Positions 16,593-27,218 of a stretch of 52,635 bases of DNA are shown in pieces (the first letter of the stretch is position 1; every line of letters starts with the position of its first letter). A program made the position numbers and the translations under genes. The stretch is from Clostridium sp. cel8 (GTDB lineage Bacteria; Bacillota; Clostridia; Clostridiales; Clostridiaceae). The notes below the pieces were generated by a model. The model made no database searches. It was not told the origin of the DNA and saw only the letters and a program-made list of their open reading frames with translations. The stretch covers positions 1 to 52,635 of the forward strand of contig NZ_JACGAG010000017.1 of NCBI RefSeq assembly GCF_014050525.1, read 5' to 3'.

Positions 16593-17969
16593 ATGTATAA
16601 ATGTGCTATAATATTGGCAGCAGGTAAGGGAAAAAGGATGAAATCTTCTATACCAAAAGTGCTTCATAAAGTCTGTGGAAAAGAAATGGTAAATATTGTT
16701 ATTGATGAACTTAAAAAAGCAGAAATAATTGATATAGATTTAGTTATAGGAACAGGACTGGAAAAGGTAAAAGAAGCAACTAAATCAAGAAATGTTAATT
16801 TCTCAATTCAAAAAGAGCAGTTAGGAACGGGACATGCAATTATATGTGCTAAGGATTTTCTTAAAAATAAAAAAGGCACTGTAGTTGTACTTACAGGTGA
16901 TGCACCTTTGATAAAAGAAAGTAGTATTAAAAAACTTGTAGATTTTCATAATAAAGAAGGTTATAGTGCAGTTATATTAACCTCTTTAGTTGATGATCCT
17001 TATGGTTATGGTAGAATTATAAGAGAAAAAAATGGCGATGTTTCAAAGATAGTAGAACATAAAGATTGCTCTGAAGAAGAACTTAAAGTAAATGAGATAA
17101 ATTCATCTATGTATTGTTTTGACATAGAAAGTTTAGTTGAAAGTTTAGATAAAATAACAAATGACAATGCTCAAGGTGAATATTATCTAACAGATGTAAT
17201 AGAAGTACTTAAAAAATCAGGAAAAAAAGTAGGAGCACTTACCATTCCTTTTGAAGAAACTAGAGGCGTAAATTCACGACTTCAGCTTTCCCAAGTAGAA
17301 AAAATAATGAGAGATAGAATAAATAAAAAACATATGGAAAATGGAGTTACTTTAATTGATCCAGCTACTACATATATAGATTTTGATGTAGAAATTGGAA
17401 AAGATACTATAATATACCCTCAAAATGTTATTCAAGGTTGTACAAAAATAGCAAAGAATTGTATATTGTATCCAGGATCTAGAATAGAGAATAGCATAAT
17501 AGATGAAAATGTAAAAGTTCAAAGCTCAGTTATATTGGAAAGTAAAATAGGGCAAAATACTACAGTTGGACCATTTGCATATATAAGACCTGAAAGTGTA
17601 ATAGGTACTTCGGTGAGAATAGGCGACTTTGTTGAAATAAAAAAATCTTCAATTGGTGATGGAACGAAGGTATCTCATCTTACTTATATTGGAGATGCAG
17701 AAGTTGGTTCAGGATGTAATTTTGGATGTGGTACAGTTGTTGTTAATTATGATGGAAAAAAGAAATATAAGACCATAGTTGGAGATAATTCTTTTATAGG
17801 ATGTAATACTAATCTAGTTTCTCCTGTTAAAGTCAATAATAATACATACATAGCTGCAGGTTCTACTATAACAGAGGAAGTTCCTGAAGGAGCACTTTCT
17901 ATAGCAAGAGCTAGACAGGTAAACAAAAAAGATTGGGTGCACAAAAAAGGATTATACAAAAAGGATTGA
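16593..17969 (+). CDS. glmU: bifunctional UDP-N-acetylglucosamine pyrophosphorylase / glucosamine-1-phosphate N-acetyltransferase
   Basis: A 458-residue enzyme making UDP-GlcNAc for the cell wall. The N-terminal nucleotidyltransferase has [20 protein letters not shown] (residues 7-26). The C-terminal half (from about 250) is a left-handed beta helix of hexapeptide repeats, with the acetyltransferase signature around [29 protein letters not shown] precedes the ATG. prs starts 31 bp downstream, so the two are co-transcribed. Confidence 0.97.
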   Translation: MYKCAIILAAGKGKRMKSSIPKVLHKVCGKEMVNIVIDELKKAEIIDIDLVIGTGLEKVKEATKSRNVNFSIQKEQLGTGHAIICAKDFLKNKKGTVVVLTGDAPLIKESSIKKLVDFHNKEGYSAVILTSLVDDPYGYGRIIREKNGDVSKIVEHKDCSEEELKVNEINSSMYCFDIESLVESLDKITNDNAQGEYYLTDVIEVLKKSGKKVGALTIPFEETRGVNSRLQLSQVEKIMRDRINKKHMENGVTLIDPATTYIDFDVEIGKDTIIYPQNVIQGCTKIAKNCILYPGSRIENSIIDENVKVQSSVILESKIGQNTTVGPFAYIRPESVIGTSVRIGDFVEIKKSSIGDGTKVSHLTYIGDAEVGSGCNFGCGTVVVNYDGKKKYKTIVGDNSFIGCNTNLVSPVKVNNNTYIAAGSTITEEVPEGALSIARARQVNKKDWVHKKGLYKKD

Positions 17970-18000
17970 TTAAATAAAATTTAGGAGGATCAAAAAAGAA

Positions 18001-18960
18001 ATGATAACCCATGGAAAAAGCATTAAAATCTTTACAGGAAATTCTCATCCTGATTTAGCAAAGGAAATAGCTGATATACTAAAAATAGATGTAGGAAATT
18101 CAAAGGTTTCAACTTTTAGTGATGGAGAGATATCAGTAGATATTAATGAAACAGTACGAGGAAGAGATGTATTTATAATTCAATCAACTAACAATCCTGT
18201 AAATGATAATTTAATGGAAATTTTGATTATGATAGATGCTTTTAAGAGAGCATCAGCAGGAAGAATTACAGCTGTAATGCCTTATTATGGTTATGCAAGA
18301 CAGGATAGAAAAGCAAAGGCAAGGGATCCAATTACTGCAAAACTTGTTGCAGATCTATTAACTGCAGCTGGTGCAGATAGAGTTCTTACAATGGATTTAC
18401 ATGCATCTCAAATTCAGGGATATTTTAATATTCCGTTAGATAATTTATTAGGAGCACCAATACTTGCTAGATATTTTGTAGAAAAAGGTTTTGGAAATAG
18501 AGATGACGTGGTTGTAGTTTCTCCAGACCTTGGTAGTGTAACAAGAGCTAGAAAATTTGCAGATAAACTTAATACACAAATAGCTATTATAGATAAAAGA
18601 AGACCAAAGCCTAATGTTTCAGAAGTAATGAATATAATTGGAGATATAAAAGATAAAACAGTTATATTAGTAGATGATATGATAGATACAGCAGGAACTA
18701 TAACAAATGGAGCAGATGCACTTATAGAAAGAGGAGCAAAGGAAGTATATGCTTGTTGTACTCATGCTGTACTTTCAGGTCCGGCTATTGAAAGAATAAA
18801 GAATAGTGCTATAAAAGAATTAGTTATGCTTAATACTATAAAATTGCCAGAAGAAAAAATGCTAGATAAATTTACTATATTATCTATAGCACCAGTATTT
18901 GCAGAAGCTATAAAGAGAATATATGGAGATATGTCAGTTAGTAAATTGTTCGAAGACTAA
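18001..18960 (+). CDS. prs: ribose-phosphate pyrophosphokinase
   Basis: A 319-residue enzyme making PRPP from ribose 5-phosphate and ATP. Visible are the flexible ATP loop [15 protein letters not shown] (about 100-114), the catalytic-loop arginines ([11 protein letters not shown]) and the PRPP loop [13 protein letters not shown]. Class I length. SD AGGAGG precedes the start. Followed by a strong terminator. Confidence 0.97.
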   Translation: MITHGKSIKIFTGNSHPDLAKEIADILKIDVGNSKVSTFSDGEISVDINETVRGRDVFIIQSTNNPVNDNLMEILIMIDAFKRASAGRITAVMPYYGYARQDRKAKARDPITAKLVADLLTAAGADRVLTMDLHASQIQGYFNIPLDNLLGAPILARYFVEKGFGNRDDVVVVSPDLGSVTRARKFADKLNTQIAIIDKRRPKPNVSEVMNIIGDIKDKTVILVDDMIDTAGTITNGADALIERGAKEVYACCTHAVLSGPAIERIKNSAIKELVMLNTIKLPEEKMLDKFTILSIAPVFAEAIKRIYGDMSVSKLFED

Positions 18961-18967
18961 TAAATTT

Positions 18968-19015
18968 AAAAGGAGGTAGCTACAAAATTTTAATTTTGTC
19001 AGCTGCCTCTTTTTA
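18968..19015 (+). terminator. terminator after prs
   Basis: GAGGTAGCT pairs with AGCTGCCTC and an inner ACAAAATT/AATTTTGT stem lengthens the hairpin; a T run follows. Confidence 0.9.
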
Positions 19016-19049
19016 AATATTCAAGTTTTGTATTAGTGAGATAAGTTTC

Positions 19050-19071
19050 TTATTTGTAACTTATTTGTTAC
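19050..19071. promoter_or_regulatory. 11-bp tandem repeat upstream of the two-component operon
   Basis: TTATTTGTAAC and TTATTTGTTAC lie in exact tandem (19050-19060, 19061-19071) about 135 bp before the response-regulator gene. Read on the other strand the core is GTAACA-N5-GTTACA, close in form to the PhoP-type (TTAACA-N5) boxes bound by OmpR/PhoB regulators. This makes autoregulation likely. A related tandem repeat precedes the H-NOX chemoreceptor at 2304. Confidence 0.5.
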
Positions 19072-19205
19072 ATTTTGAATATAAGCTATTATACTATATT
19101 AAGTATGTGATAAATTATTATTATGAGAATTATACATTATTTTTATTATATTGTTTATAATTTAATAAAAGGGCATTACATTTAGTAAAGGAGAGATATA
19201 TATAT

Positions 19206-19892
19206 ATGGAGGGTTCAATAGGAAAGATATTAATTGTTGATGATGATGAAAATATATGTGAAGTAATAAAGATGTATGTGGAAAGTGCAGGATATGAAGT
19301 GGAAATAGCTAATGATGGTAAATCTGCTGAAGAAGTATTTCTTCAATATAAACCAGATTTAGTTCTTCTTGATATAATGCTTCCTAATATTGATGGGATA
19401 GATGTATTAAAATGGATTAGAAAGGATTATGAAACACCAGTAATTATGTTAACTGCAAAAGGTGAAACATTTGATAAAGTACTTGGTCTTGAACTAGGTG
19501 CAGATGATTATATAGTTAAGCCTTTTGAGGCAAAGGAAATGCTTGCTAGAATTAAGGCGGTTCTTAGGAGATATAGTGGTGATAATGATAGCAAAGAAGT
19601 TTTAAAGTTTGAAAATCTTACAATAGATATTAATTCTTATATAGTTTTATATAAAAATAAGGAAATAAAAATGCCTCCTAAAGAATTTGAACTCTTATAT
19701 TATTTGGCAAGTAATAAAAATAGGGTATTTACAAGAGAACAACTTTTATGTGAAGTTTGGGGATATGATTATCCTGGAGATTCAAGAACAGTAGATGTAC
19801 ATGTCAAAAGATTGAGAGAAAAACTTCAAGGTGGATCAAATTGGCAAATACAAACTGTTTGGGGTGTTGGATATAAATTTGAGGTGAAATAG
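19206..19892 (+). CDS. OmpR/PhoB-family response regulator
   Basis: A 228-residue two-component regulator. The receiver domain spans about 7-122, with the acidic pair in VDDDE, the phosphoacceptor Asp56 (LLDIMLP), the LTAK switch and the lysine of KPF. A winged-helix DNA-binding domain follows (about 135-226; TREQLLCEVWGYDYPGDSRT...VKRLREKL). SD AAAGGAGAG precedes the ATG. The kinase gene starts two bases after its stop. The target is unknown; tandem repeats upstream suggest autoregulation. Confidence 0.95.
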   Translation: MEGSIGKILIVDDDENICEVIKMYVESAGYEVEIANDGKSAEEVFLQYKPDLVLLDIMLPNIDGIDVLKWIRKDYETPVIMLTAKGETFDKVLGLELGADDYIVKPFEAKEMLARIKAVLRRYSGDNDSKEVLKFENLTIDINSYIVLYKNKEIKMPPKEFELLYYLASNKNRVFTREQLLCEVWGYDYPGDSRTVDVHVKRLREKLQGGSNWQIQTVWGVGYKFEVK

Positions 19893-19893
19893 C

Positions 19894-21309
19894 GTGAAGA
19901 AAAGCTTGTTTTCAAAGTTTGTAATAGCGTTTACAGCTATAATTGTTGTGAGTTTTGTTATAACTTTTGCGTTTATATCATATTGGTTTGAAAATTATTA
20001 TTTTAATCAGAGAAAGTCTGAGCTTATTCGAGAATCTAAATTTATAAAGGAAAGAACTATTGAATACTTAATGGGGGATATAACCTCTGAGGATATAAAT
20101 AATACTATAACTTATATAGGAAATTATTTATCAGCAGATATATGGCTTGTAGATAACTATGGATATGTATATTCTGTATCTAAGAGCAATCATGAAGATT
20201 TAACTGATGCTTCAATACAAATAGTAACTAGTGACTTAGATGAGCTTAGAAATGGAAAGACTGTGGATAAAACAGGAACATATTTAGGTGTATTTAACTC
20301 ACCGGTTCATACATTTGAAATTCCAATTTTTTTTAATGGAGTATTTAAAGGTGCAATAATGATGCATACATCTATAAGTGAGCTAAAAGCTGCACTTAAA
20401 CGAGTGTATGAGATAATATGGATATCTGCAGTGTTTGCCATTATAGTTTCGTGTATTGTAATATATTATCTTTCACAAAAGATGATTATAAAACCTCTTG
20501 AAAAGATAAATTATGTAGCTGATAAAATATCAAAAGGTGAGGTTGAAAATAGAGTATACATAGACTCAAAAGATGAAATAGGAGTACTTGCAAAGTCTTT
20601 TAATAGTATGGCAGATTCACTTCAACAAGTTGAAAAGAATAGAAGGGAATTTATATCCAATGTATCTCACGAAATAAGATCTCCTATAACATCTATAAAG
20701 GGATTTATAGGAGGAATGTTAGATGGTGTAATTCCTCCTGAAAAACAAAATTATTATCTTTCGCTAACTTATTCTGAAATACAAAGGCTTACAAGGCTTG
20801 TAAATGATCTCTTAGATTTATCTGCCATAGAATCAGGACAACTCAAGCTTAGAATTGATGAAATAGATATAAATGAGATAGTGAGATTATGTGTAATAAA
20901 ATTTGAGCAGAAGATAAATGATAAAAAACTAAAAGTAGATGTTCTTATGGAAGATGATAAATTATATGTAGCAGCAGATAAAGATAGAATAACTCAAGTT
21001 ATAACAAATTTAATTGACAATGCAATAAAGTATGTGCCCATTGGAGGAAATGTGAAGGTTAAAACTAAAACAAAGGGTTCTAAAGCAATTATATCAGTGT
21101 TTAATGATGGAGTTGGAATAGGTGAAGAGGATTTAAAACATATATGGGATAGATTTTATAAAGTAGATAAGTCTAGAACTTCGAAGGTAAGCACAGGTCT
21201 TGGACTTCCAATAGTAAGAAGTATATTGACTCAGCTTGGAGAAGATATATGGGTAAAGAATATTGAAAGTGGAGGAGTAGAATTTGCATTTACACTTAAA
21301 AGAATTTAA
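19894..21309 (+). CDS. membrane sensor histidine kinase
   Basis: A 471-residue kinase. Membrane helices at about 8-28 and 173-193 bracket an extracytoplasmic sensor region of about 140 residues. Then come HAMP (about 195-247), HisKA with His259 in SHEIRSPITS, and the HATPase domain (N box NLIDNAIKYV, G1 VFNDGVGIG, F box IWDRFYK, G2 STGLGLPIV). GTG start with GAGGTGAAA eight bases upstream, overlapping the end of the regulator gene. The stimulus cannot be deduced. The HtrA-like gene follows after 84 bp and may be linked functionally. Confidence 0.95.
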   Translation: MKKSLFSKFVIAFTAIIVVSFVITFAFISYWFENYYFNQRKSELIRESKFIKERTIEYLMGDITSEDINNTITYIGNYLSADIWLVDNYGYVYSVSKSNHEDLTDASIQIVTSDLDELRNGKTVDKTGTYLGVFNSPVHTFEIPIFFNGVFKGAIMMHTSISELKAALKRVYEIIWISAVFAIIVSCIVIYYLSQKMIIKPLEKINYVADKISKGEVENRVYIDSKDEIGVLAKSFNSMADSLQQVEKNRREFISNVSHEIRSPITSIKGFIGGMLDGVIPPEKQNYYLSLTYSEIQRLTRLVNDLLDLSAIESGQLKLRIDEIDINEIVRLCVIKFEQKINDKKLKVDVLMEDDKLYVAADKDRITQVITNLIDNAIKYVPIGGNVKVKTKTKGSKAIISVFNDGVGIGEEDLKHIWDRFYKVDKSRTSKVSTGLGLPIVRSILTQLGEDIWVKNIESGGVEFAFTLKRI

Positions 21310-21393
21310 CAAATCATTAGAGTATTGTTCATACTTGCGTAAAAAGTTTTTATTATACTAATGCTAAATAGAGTAATTATGAGGTGTAATTTA

Positions 21394-22617
21394 ATGAGTG
21401 ATAGAAAAAATGATGGCGTAAAAGACGTAAAATGGCAAAGTGTAACTAATGATAAAGCCAAAATAAAGTTTATAAATAGTCGGAAAAAATCTAATATTAG
21501 GAAGATGCTAAGACTATGTTCTTTTATTTTAATAGCAATGGTTTCAGGAGGCATATCAGGAGCATATGTTGCAAGTAAAAGAGAACCTGATAAAGTCTAT
21601 GCGCCAAGTGATCCTACATTAATGCAATCTAAAAAAAGTCAAGTTCAAGTTGGTTCAAATATACAAAATTCGTATGGAGATACTACTTATAATGAAGATA
21701 CATCTGATGAGTCAAATTCAATAGTAAAAGTAGCTGAAACAGTAGGGTCTACAGTAGTTTCCATAGTTAATAATAGCCAAGGATATGTTGATGATTCTAA
21801 TACAAATGTAGGATCAGGAATAATAATAGATTCAAAAGGATATATAGTAACAAATTATGATCTAATAAAAAATGCACCTAAGATTACAGTAAAGCTTTCA
21901 AGTGGAAAGATGTTAAACGCCTCAATACAGGGAATAGATAAAAAAACTAATTTAGCAGTAATAAAAGTAAATGCAAATAATCTTCCACAAGCTAAGTTGG
22001 GAGATTCCTCTAAGATAAAAATAGGTGATACTGCAATTGCAATAGGTAGTTCTATGGGAGAGAATCCTGAAGGCTCAGTAACAGCCGGAATAATAAGTGG
22101 TATTAATAGGAAAATAGAATATAGTGGTGTGGAATATAATAAAATTATACAGACTGATGCTGCAATAAATTCAGGTAATAATGGAGGACCACTTTGTAAT
22201 AAAGATGGAGAAGTTATTGGTATAAATAGATTTCAGGCTAGTTCAGTTGATGGTACTAAAGGGTTAGGATTTGCTCTATCTATAAATGAAGTTAAAGAAA
22301 TAATAGAACGACTTATTGAAAATGGAAAAGTTTCTACACCATATTTAGGGATATATGGAAATGCTGTAGTGCTAGATAATAATAAAGTTAAGGGAGTTTA
22401 TATTGAGGGAGTAGAAAAAGGGAGTAGTGCTTTTGTAGCAGGAATAAAACCTACTGATGTTCTTCTGGCTATTGATGATCAAAAAGTATTTGAAATGGAC
22501 GATGTTCAATATATTATAAATTCACATAAGGTTGGAGATAAGATTAAGTGTAAAATTTTGAGAAATGGTAATACTATAAATATAACTGTAGTTTTACAGA
22601 AGGAAATAGAAAATTAA
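21394..22617 (+). CDS. HtrA/DegP-like membrane protein lacking the catalytic triad (pseudoprotease)
   Basis: A 407-residue protein with the full HtrA layout: cytoplasmic basic N-terminus, one membrane helix (39-58), a low-complexity linker, a trypsin-like fold (about 110-310) and one PDZ domain (about 325-405). All three catalytic positions are changed. The His of TNxHV reads Asp156 (IVTNYDLI), the Asp of TDLAVIK reads Asn186 (TNLAVIK), and the Ser of GNSGGP reads Asn263 (GNNGGP). The fold around them (IQTDAAIN, EVIGIN) is intact and the frame is undamaged, so this looks like a maintained non-catalytic binder rather than a decayed gene. Start ATG at 21394 with GAGGTG upstream; the earlier ATG at 21361 lacks an SD. 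Confidence 0.9.
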   Translation: MSDRKNDGVKDVKWQSVTNDKAKIKFINSRKKSNIRKMLRLCSFILIAMVSGGISGAYVASKREPDKVYAPSDPTLMQSKKSQVQVGSNIQNSYGDTTYNEDTSDESNSIVKVAETVGSTVVSIVNNSQGYVDDSNTNVGSGIIIDSKGYIVTNYDLIKNAPKITVKLSSGKMLNASIQGIDKKTNLAVIKVNANNLPQAKLGDSSKIKIGDTAIAIGSSMGENPEGSVTAGIISGINRKIEYSGVEYNKIIQTDAAINSGNNGGPLCNKDGEVIGINRFQASSVDGTKGLGFALSINEVKEIIERLIENGKVSTPYLGIYGNAVVLDNNKVKGVYIEGVEKGSSAFVAGIKPTDVLLAIDDQKVFEMDDVQYIINSHKVGDKIKCKILRNGNTINITVVLQKEIEN

Positions 22618-22735
22618 TCTTAACTTTAATTTTACTTTTATAAGAAAAGTTTAAAAACAATCTAATATACTAGCTGTATATATGTTATAATATTATTGTT
22701 ATATTTTACAATAATTATTATTTAGGAATCAATTG

Positions 22736-22775
22736 AGTTTTAACTTAGCAACTTACTGTTAAGTTAAAACTTTTA
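22736..22775 (+). terminator. hairpin terminator after the HtrA-like gene
   Basis: AGTTTTAACTTA and TAAGTTAAAACT form a perfect 12-bp stem with a 12-base loop followed by TTTT. It ends the two-component/HtrA unit before pth. Confidence 0.65.
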
Positions 22776-22845
22776 TGTGCCTGTATAAATGTGTAATTTT
22801 TTATCCATAGTTAATTTTATTTAGTATTTAGATTGGAGTAGTAAA

Positions 22846-23409
22846 ATGTTTTTGATAGTTGGATTAGGTAATATTGGAATAAAATATAATAATACACGCC
22901 ATAATGTAGGATTTGATGTTGTTGATCTTATAAGTAAAGATTATGATATAAATATAAATAAGCAAAAATTTAAAGGAACTTATGGAAGTGGAGTTATACA
23001 AAATGAAAAAGTTATATTGTTAAAGCCTAGTACTTATATGAACCTAAGTGGTGAAAGTGTAAGAGAAATAGTTGACTTTTATAAGATAAATAATGAAAAT
23101 ATAATAATTATTCAAGATGATATAAGCCTTCCAATAGGAAAGATTAGAATAAGATCTAAAGGCAGTGCTGGTGGTCACAATGGTATAAAAAATATAATAA
23201 ATAATTTAAAAACAGATAAATTTACGAGAATAAAAATAGGTGTTGGACAGCCTGATGTAGATATTATATCTTACGTTCTTGGTAAATTTGATAAAGAAGA
23301 GAGAAGGCATATAGAAAAAGTTTTTAAAGTTGCAGAGGACGCTGTTTCTACTATTATAAATAAAGGAACATACGAGGCTATGAATAAATTTAATGGAATA
23401 AATATTTGA
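22846..23409 (+). CDS. pth: peptidyl-tRNA hydrolase
   Basis: A 187-residue cytoplasmic esterase that recycles peptidyl-tRNA. Key features are [16 protein letters not shown] with catalytic His19 region, PSTYMNLSG, the catalytic Asp in IIQDDISLP, and [11 protein letters not shown]. Short leader with a weak SD (TTGGAGTAG). Followed by an inverted repeat at 23424-23459 (ACCGT..CTCTTA / TAAGAG..ACGGT), which may partly terminate or process the transcript before mfd. Confidence 0.95.
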   Translation: MFLIVGLGNIGIKYNNTRHNVGFDVVDLISKDYDININKQKFKGTYGSGVIQNEKVILLKPSTYMNLSGESVREIVDFYKINNENIIIIQDDISLPIGKIRIRSKGSAGGHNGIKNIINNLKTDKFTRIKIGVGQPDVDIISYVLGKFDKEERRHIEKVFKVAEDAVSTIINKGTYEAMNKFNGINI

Positions 23410-23423
23410 AAAGTACATTTTAT

Positions 23424-23459
23424 TTACCGTAATCTCTTAATTTAAGAGGTTGACGGTTA
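23424..23459 (+). repeat. two-part inverted repeat between pth and mfd
   Basis: ACCGT-aa-TCTCTTA and TAAGAGG-ttg-ACGGT fold into an interrupted hairpin between pth and mfd, followed by a T/G-rich stretch. It may be a weak terminator or an mRNA processing site. Confidence 0.4.
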
Positions 23460-23504
23460 TTGTTTGTTGTTTAAATTGAGAAATTTTATAGGTGGTTGTT
23501 TAAA

Positions 23505-26500
23505 ATGAGATTAAATGGACTTATGGAATCTATGAAAGATAGTGAAAAATTCCATGATATAATAAAGTTAATTGGAGATAAAAAGTTTCCAATAGGAGTA
23601 GTTGGGCTTTCTGAGTCAGGAAGGAGCTATTTTATCGATTCAGTATATGAGAAGATAAATAAGCCCTTCCTAATTCTTACTCATAGTGATGTGGAAGCAA
23701 GAAAGTTATATGAAGATTTATCTTTTTATGAAACTAATGTATTCTATTTACCTACTAAAGAAGTAGTGTTTTACAACGTAGATGCTATATCGGGTGATTT
23801 AAGATGGGAACGACTGAAAGTAATTAGACAGATGATGAAACGTAGTAGAAAGATTATAATTACCTGTGTTGAAGCACTGAGTTCTACATATATACCTATG
23901 GAGCTGTATAAAGAATATACATTTAAGTTGTCAGAAGGGAAGAGCATTAATCTAAAGGATTTCACTAAGAAATTGGTTCAATGTGGGTATGAAAGAATAG
24001 ATACTGTAGACTCTAAAGGACAATTTTCTATAAGGGGAGGTATATTAGATATATATTCTCCTATATTATCTGAACCTTATAGAATAGAATTATTTGGAGA
24101 TGAGATTGAATCAATAAGAAGTTTTAATGTTGAATCCCAAAGAAGTATTGATAGGGTAAAAAGTATAGAAATTTTTCCAGCAAAAGAAATTATATTGGAT
24201 GATGATAAAATTCAAAGTGGATATGAAAGTATAAAAAATGATAAGGATTTGATTGTACAAAAACTGCGTAAGAATAAAAACTATGAAGCTGCAGATAGAT
24301 TAGAAGAAGTAATAAACAGGAATATTGAATCCCTTAAAGAAAATGGTAGTTTTAGTACGATAGATAGTTTTATGCCCTATTTTTATGATAAACCATCTCT
24401 GTTTTTAGATTATACAAAAAATTATTTTATAATAATTGATGATGCTAAAAGGTGCAGTGGAAAGCTTGATAGTGTTTATTTTGAATTTGAAGAAAATTAT
24501 AAAACATTTCTTCAAAGAGGAAATGTTTTGCCAAAACAGGTTAATCTTCTTGTAGAAAAGTCTAGGATTATTAATTTGTTAATGTCAAGACAACTTATTA
24601 TAATGGATTCAATAAGCAAATCAGGAAGTTATATCAAACCTAAATCAAGCATTGAATTTTCTCAAAAAACATTAAATAATTATGATGGTCAGATAGATTT
24701 GTTAATTGATGAAATAAAAAAGAAAAAATCTGATGAATTTAAGATGTTAATTCTTTCAGGTACAAGACCTAGAGGTGAAAGATTAGTAGAAGCTCTTAGA
24801 GATAATGATATAGAGAGTAGTTATAAAGACAAAGTAGATGAAATAAAAAATGGTGAGGTAGTAATAACTTTTGGAGGATTAAAAAATAGTTTTGAATATC
24901 CTGAATTGAAATTATGTGTTATATCAGGTAAGAATATGTTTAAGACATCTAGAAAAAAAAGGTCAAAAAAAGGTGGAAAAAAAGGTACAAATAAAATAAA
25001 GAGTTTCACTGAATTAAAACCTGGGGATTATGTGGTTCATGTAAATCATGGTATAGGAGTATATAAGGGAATAAAGCAGCTAGAAGTTCAGGGACATAAA
25101 AAAGATTACCTTGAACTTATGTATTATGATAATGATAAATTATATGTACCTGTTGAACAATTGGATATGGTCCAAAAGTATATAGGAAGTGAAGGAAAGT
25201 TACCAAGAATAAATAAACTTGGAAGTTCTGAATGGTCTAAAGCTAAAAGAAGAGCAAAAAAATCTATAGAGGAAATAGCAGATGATCTTGTAAAGTTATA
25301 TGCAGTGAGATCAACTGTTAAAGGCTATAAGTACTTGAAAGATACTGTATGGCAAAAACAGTTTGAGGATGAATTTCCTTATGATGAAACTCCAGATCAA
25401 ATTAATGCAATACAAGATATAAAATCAGATATGGAATCAGATAAGGTTATGGATAGACTACTATGTGGTGATGTAGGATATGGTAAAACAGAAGTTGCAG
25501 TAAGAGCGGCATTTAAAGCTGTTATGGATGGTAAACAAGTTGCTTTTTTAGTACCTACTACAATACTTGCACAACAGCATTATAATAATTTTATTAAAAG
25601 ATTTTCAGGTTTCCCTATAAAAATAGATATGATAAGCAGATTTAGAAGTTCTGCTGATCAGAAAAAAACTCTAAAAGCATTGAAAACTAATGATATTGAT
25701 ATACTTATAGGAACTCATAGGATACTTCAAAAAGATGTTAAGTTTAGGGATCTTGGACTTTTAATAATAGATGAGGAACAAAGATTTGGAGTTAGTCATA
25801 AAGAAAAGATAAAGAAATTAAAGAAAAATATCGATGTCCTTACATTGAGTGCAACACCTATACCTAGAACTCTTCATATGTCACTTGTGGGAGTTAGAGA
25901 TATAAGTGTTATAGAAACTCCACCTGAGGAGAGAAGACCTATACAAACTTATGTAGTTGAATATAATGATCAGTTGATAAGAGATGCTATATTGAGAGAG
26001 ATTAATAGAGAGGGACAAATATATTTTGTATATAACAGAGTAGAAAATATAAATAAAATGGCTGCCTACATATCAAAACTCATACCTGAAGCAAGGGTTG
26101 CAGTTGCCCATGGCCAGATGAAAGAAAGAGAACTTGAAAATATAATGGTTTCTTTTATGAATAATGAATATGATGTTTTAATATGTACTACTATTATAGA
26201 AACTGGTATGGATATACAAAATGTTAATACAATGATAATTTATGATGCAGATAAGATGGGATTATCACAACTATATCAATTGAGAGGGAGAGTAGGAAGA
26301 ACAGATAAAATAGCATATTGTTATTTAACATATAGAAGAGATAAAGTACTTACAGAGGTAGCTGAAAAAAGGCTAAAAGCAATTAAAGATTTTACAGAAT
26401 TAGGCTCTGGATTTAAAATAGCACTTAAGGATTTGGAGATAAGAGGTGCTGGAAATATGATGGGATCATCACAACATGGGCATATGGCGGCAATAGGATA

Positions 26501-27026
26501 TGATTTATATTGTAAAATGCTTGAAGATACCATTAAATTGATAAAAGGAGAAGTTGAAGATGAATCTATAGAAACTACAGTAGAATTGAAAGTTGACGCG
26601 TATATACCAGATTCTTATATACAAAGTGAAGTACAGAAAATAGAAATATATAAGAAAATAGCAACTATTGACTCTTATGATGATATGATGGATATAAAAG
26701 AAGAGCTAGAAGATAGGTTCTCTAGTATACCAGATCCAGTTTATAATCTTATGAATATATCATATTTAAGAAGTGTTGGAAAAAGACTTTGGATAGAAGA
26801 AATAAAAGAAAAGGGAAATGAAGTTTTGTTCCTATTTAAAAGTAAAGAGAAAATAGATAAAGAAGTTTTAAAAGCTGTTTTAAGAAAATATTCGAAAAAT
26901 ATAGTGTTGAAAGTGGATGATAGACCTGGATTTGGATATAGTCTTAAAAATGTAAAGAAAGATAACCTCATATCAAATATAAAAGAACTTATGGAGTTTA
27001 TGGTAAAAATTAAAGAAGGAAACTAA
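23505..27026 (+). CDS. mfd: transcription-repair coupling factor
   Basis: A 1173-residue DNA translocase that removes stalled RNA polymerase and recruits UvrA. In order: UvrB-like N-terminal domain with degenerate helicase parts, RNA-polymerase interaction (CarD-like) domain at PGDYVVHVNHGIGVYKG (about 507-523), superfamily 2 helicase with GDVGYGKTE and a DEEQ box (IIDEEQRFG), the translocation motif region, and a C-terminal regulatory domain. A lysine/glycine-rich linker precedes the CarD-like part. The ATG at 23505 has AGGTGG nine bases upstream; the TTG at 23496 overlaps that SD. Confidence 0.97.
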   Translation: MRLNGLMESMKDSEKFHDIIKLIGDKKFPIGVVGLSESGRSYFIDSVYEKINKPFLILTHSDVEARKLYEDLSFYETNVFYLPTKEVVFYNVDAISGDLRWERLKVIRQMMKRSRKIIITCVEALSSTYIPMELYKEYTFKLSEGKSINLKDFTKKLVQCGYERIDTVDSKGQFSIRGGILDIYSPILSEPYRIELFGDEIESIRSFNVESQRSIDRVKSIEIFPAKEIILDDDKIQSGYESIKNDKDLIVQKLRKNKNYEAADRLEEVINRNIESLKENGSFSTIDSFMPYFYDKPSLFLDYTKNYFIIIDDAKRCSGKLDSVYFEFEENYKTFLQRGNVLPKQVNLLVEKSRIINLLMSRQLIIMDSISKSGSYIKPKSSIEFSQKTLNNYDGQIDLLIDEIKKKKSDEFKMLILSGTRPRGERLVEALRDNDIESSYKDKVDEIKNGEVVITFGGLKNSFEYPELKLCVISGKNMFKTSRKKRSKKGGKKGTNKIKSFTELKPGDYVVHVNHGIGVYKGIKQLEVQGHKKDYLELMYYDNDKLYVPVEQLDMVQKYIGSEGKLPRINKLGSSEWSKAKRRAKKSIEEIADDLVKLYAVRSTVKGYKYLKDTVWQKQFEDEFPYDETPDQINAIQDIKSDMESDKVMDRLLCGDVGYGKTEVAVRAAFKAVMDGKQVAFLVPTTILAQQHYNNFIKRFSGFPIKIDMISRFRSSADQKKTLKALKTNDIDILIGTHRILQKDVKFRDLGLLIIDEEQRFGVSHKEKIKKLKKNIDVLTLSATPIPRTLHMSLVGVRDISVIETPPEERRPIQTYVVEYNDQLIRDAILREINREGQIYFVYNRVENINKMAAYISKLIPEARVAVAHGQMKERELENIMVSFMNNEYDVLICTTIIETGMDIQNVNTMIIYDADKMGLSQLYQLRGRVGRTDKIAYCYLTYRRDKVLTEVAEKRLKAIKDFTELGSGFKIALKDLEIRGAGNMMGSSQHGHMAAIGYDLYCKMLEDTIKLIKGEVEDESIETTVELKVDAYIPDSYIQSEVQKIEIYKKIATIDSYDDMMDIKEELEDRFSSIPDPVYNLMNISYLRSVGKRLWIEEIKEKGNEVLFLFKSKEKIDKEVLKAVLRKYSKNIVLKVDDRPGFGYSLKNVKKDNLISNIKELMEFMVKIKEGN

Positions 27027-27218
27027 TAATTTAATAATTTACAATAAATTACAAGTATATAAATAAAAATAGTTTTGTTATAAAATTATATTTATGATAA
27101 AATTATTTTATATTTTATAAAATAAGTATGGAAATCTGTGTCAATATCAATTTTAATAAAGCGAGTCAAAATAAAAGTTTATAAAAATTTTATTACATAA
27201 GAGAGTGGAGGAGTAGTA

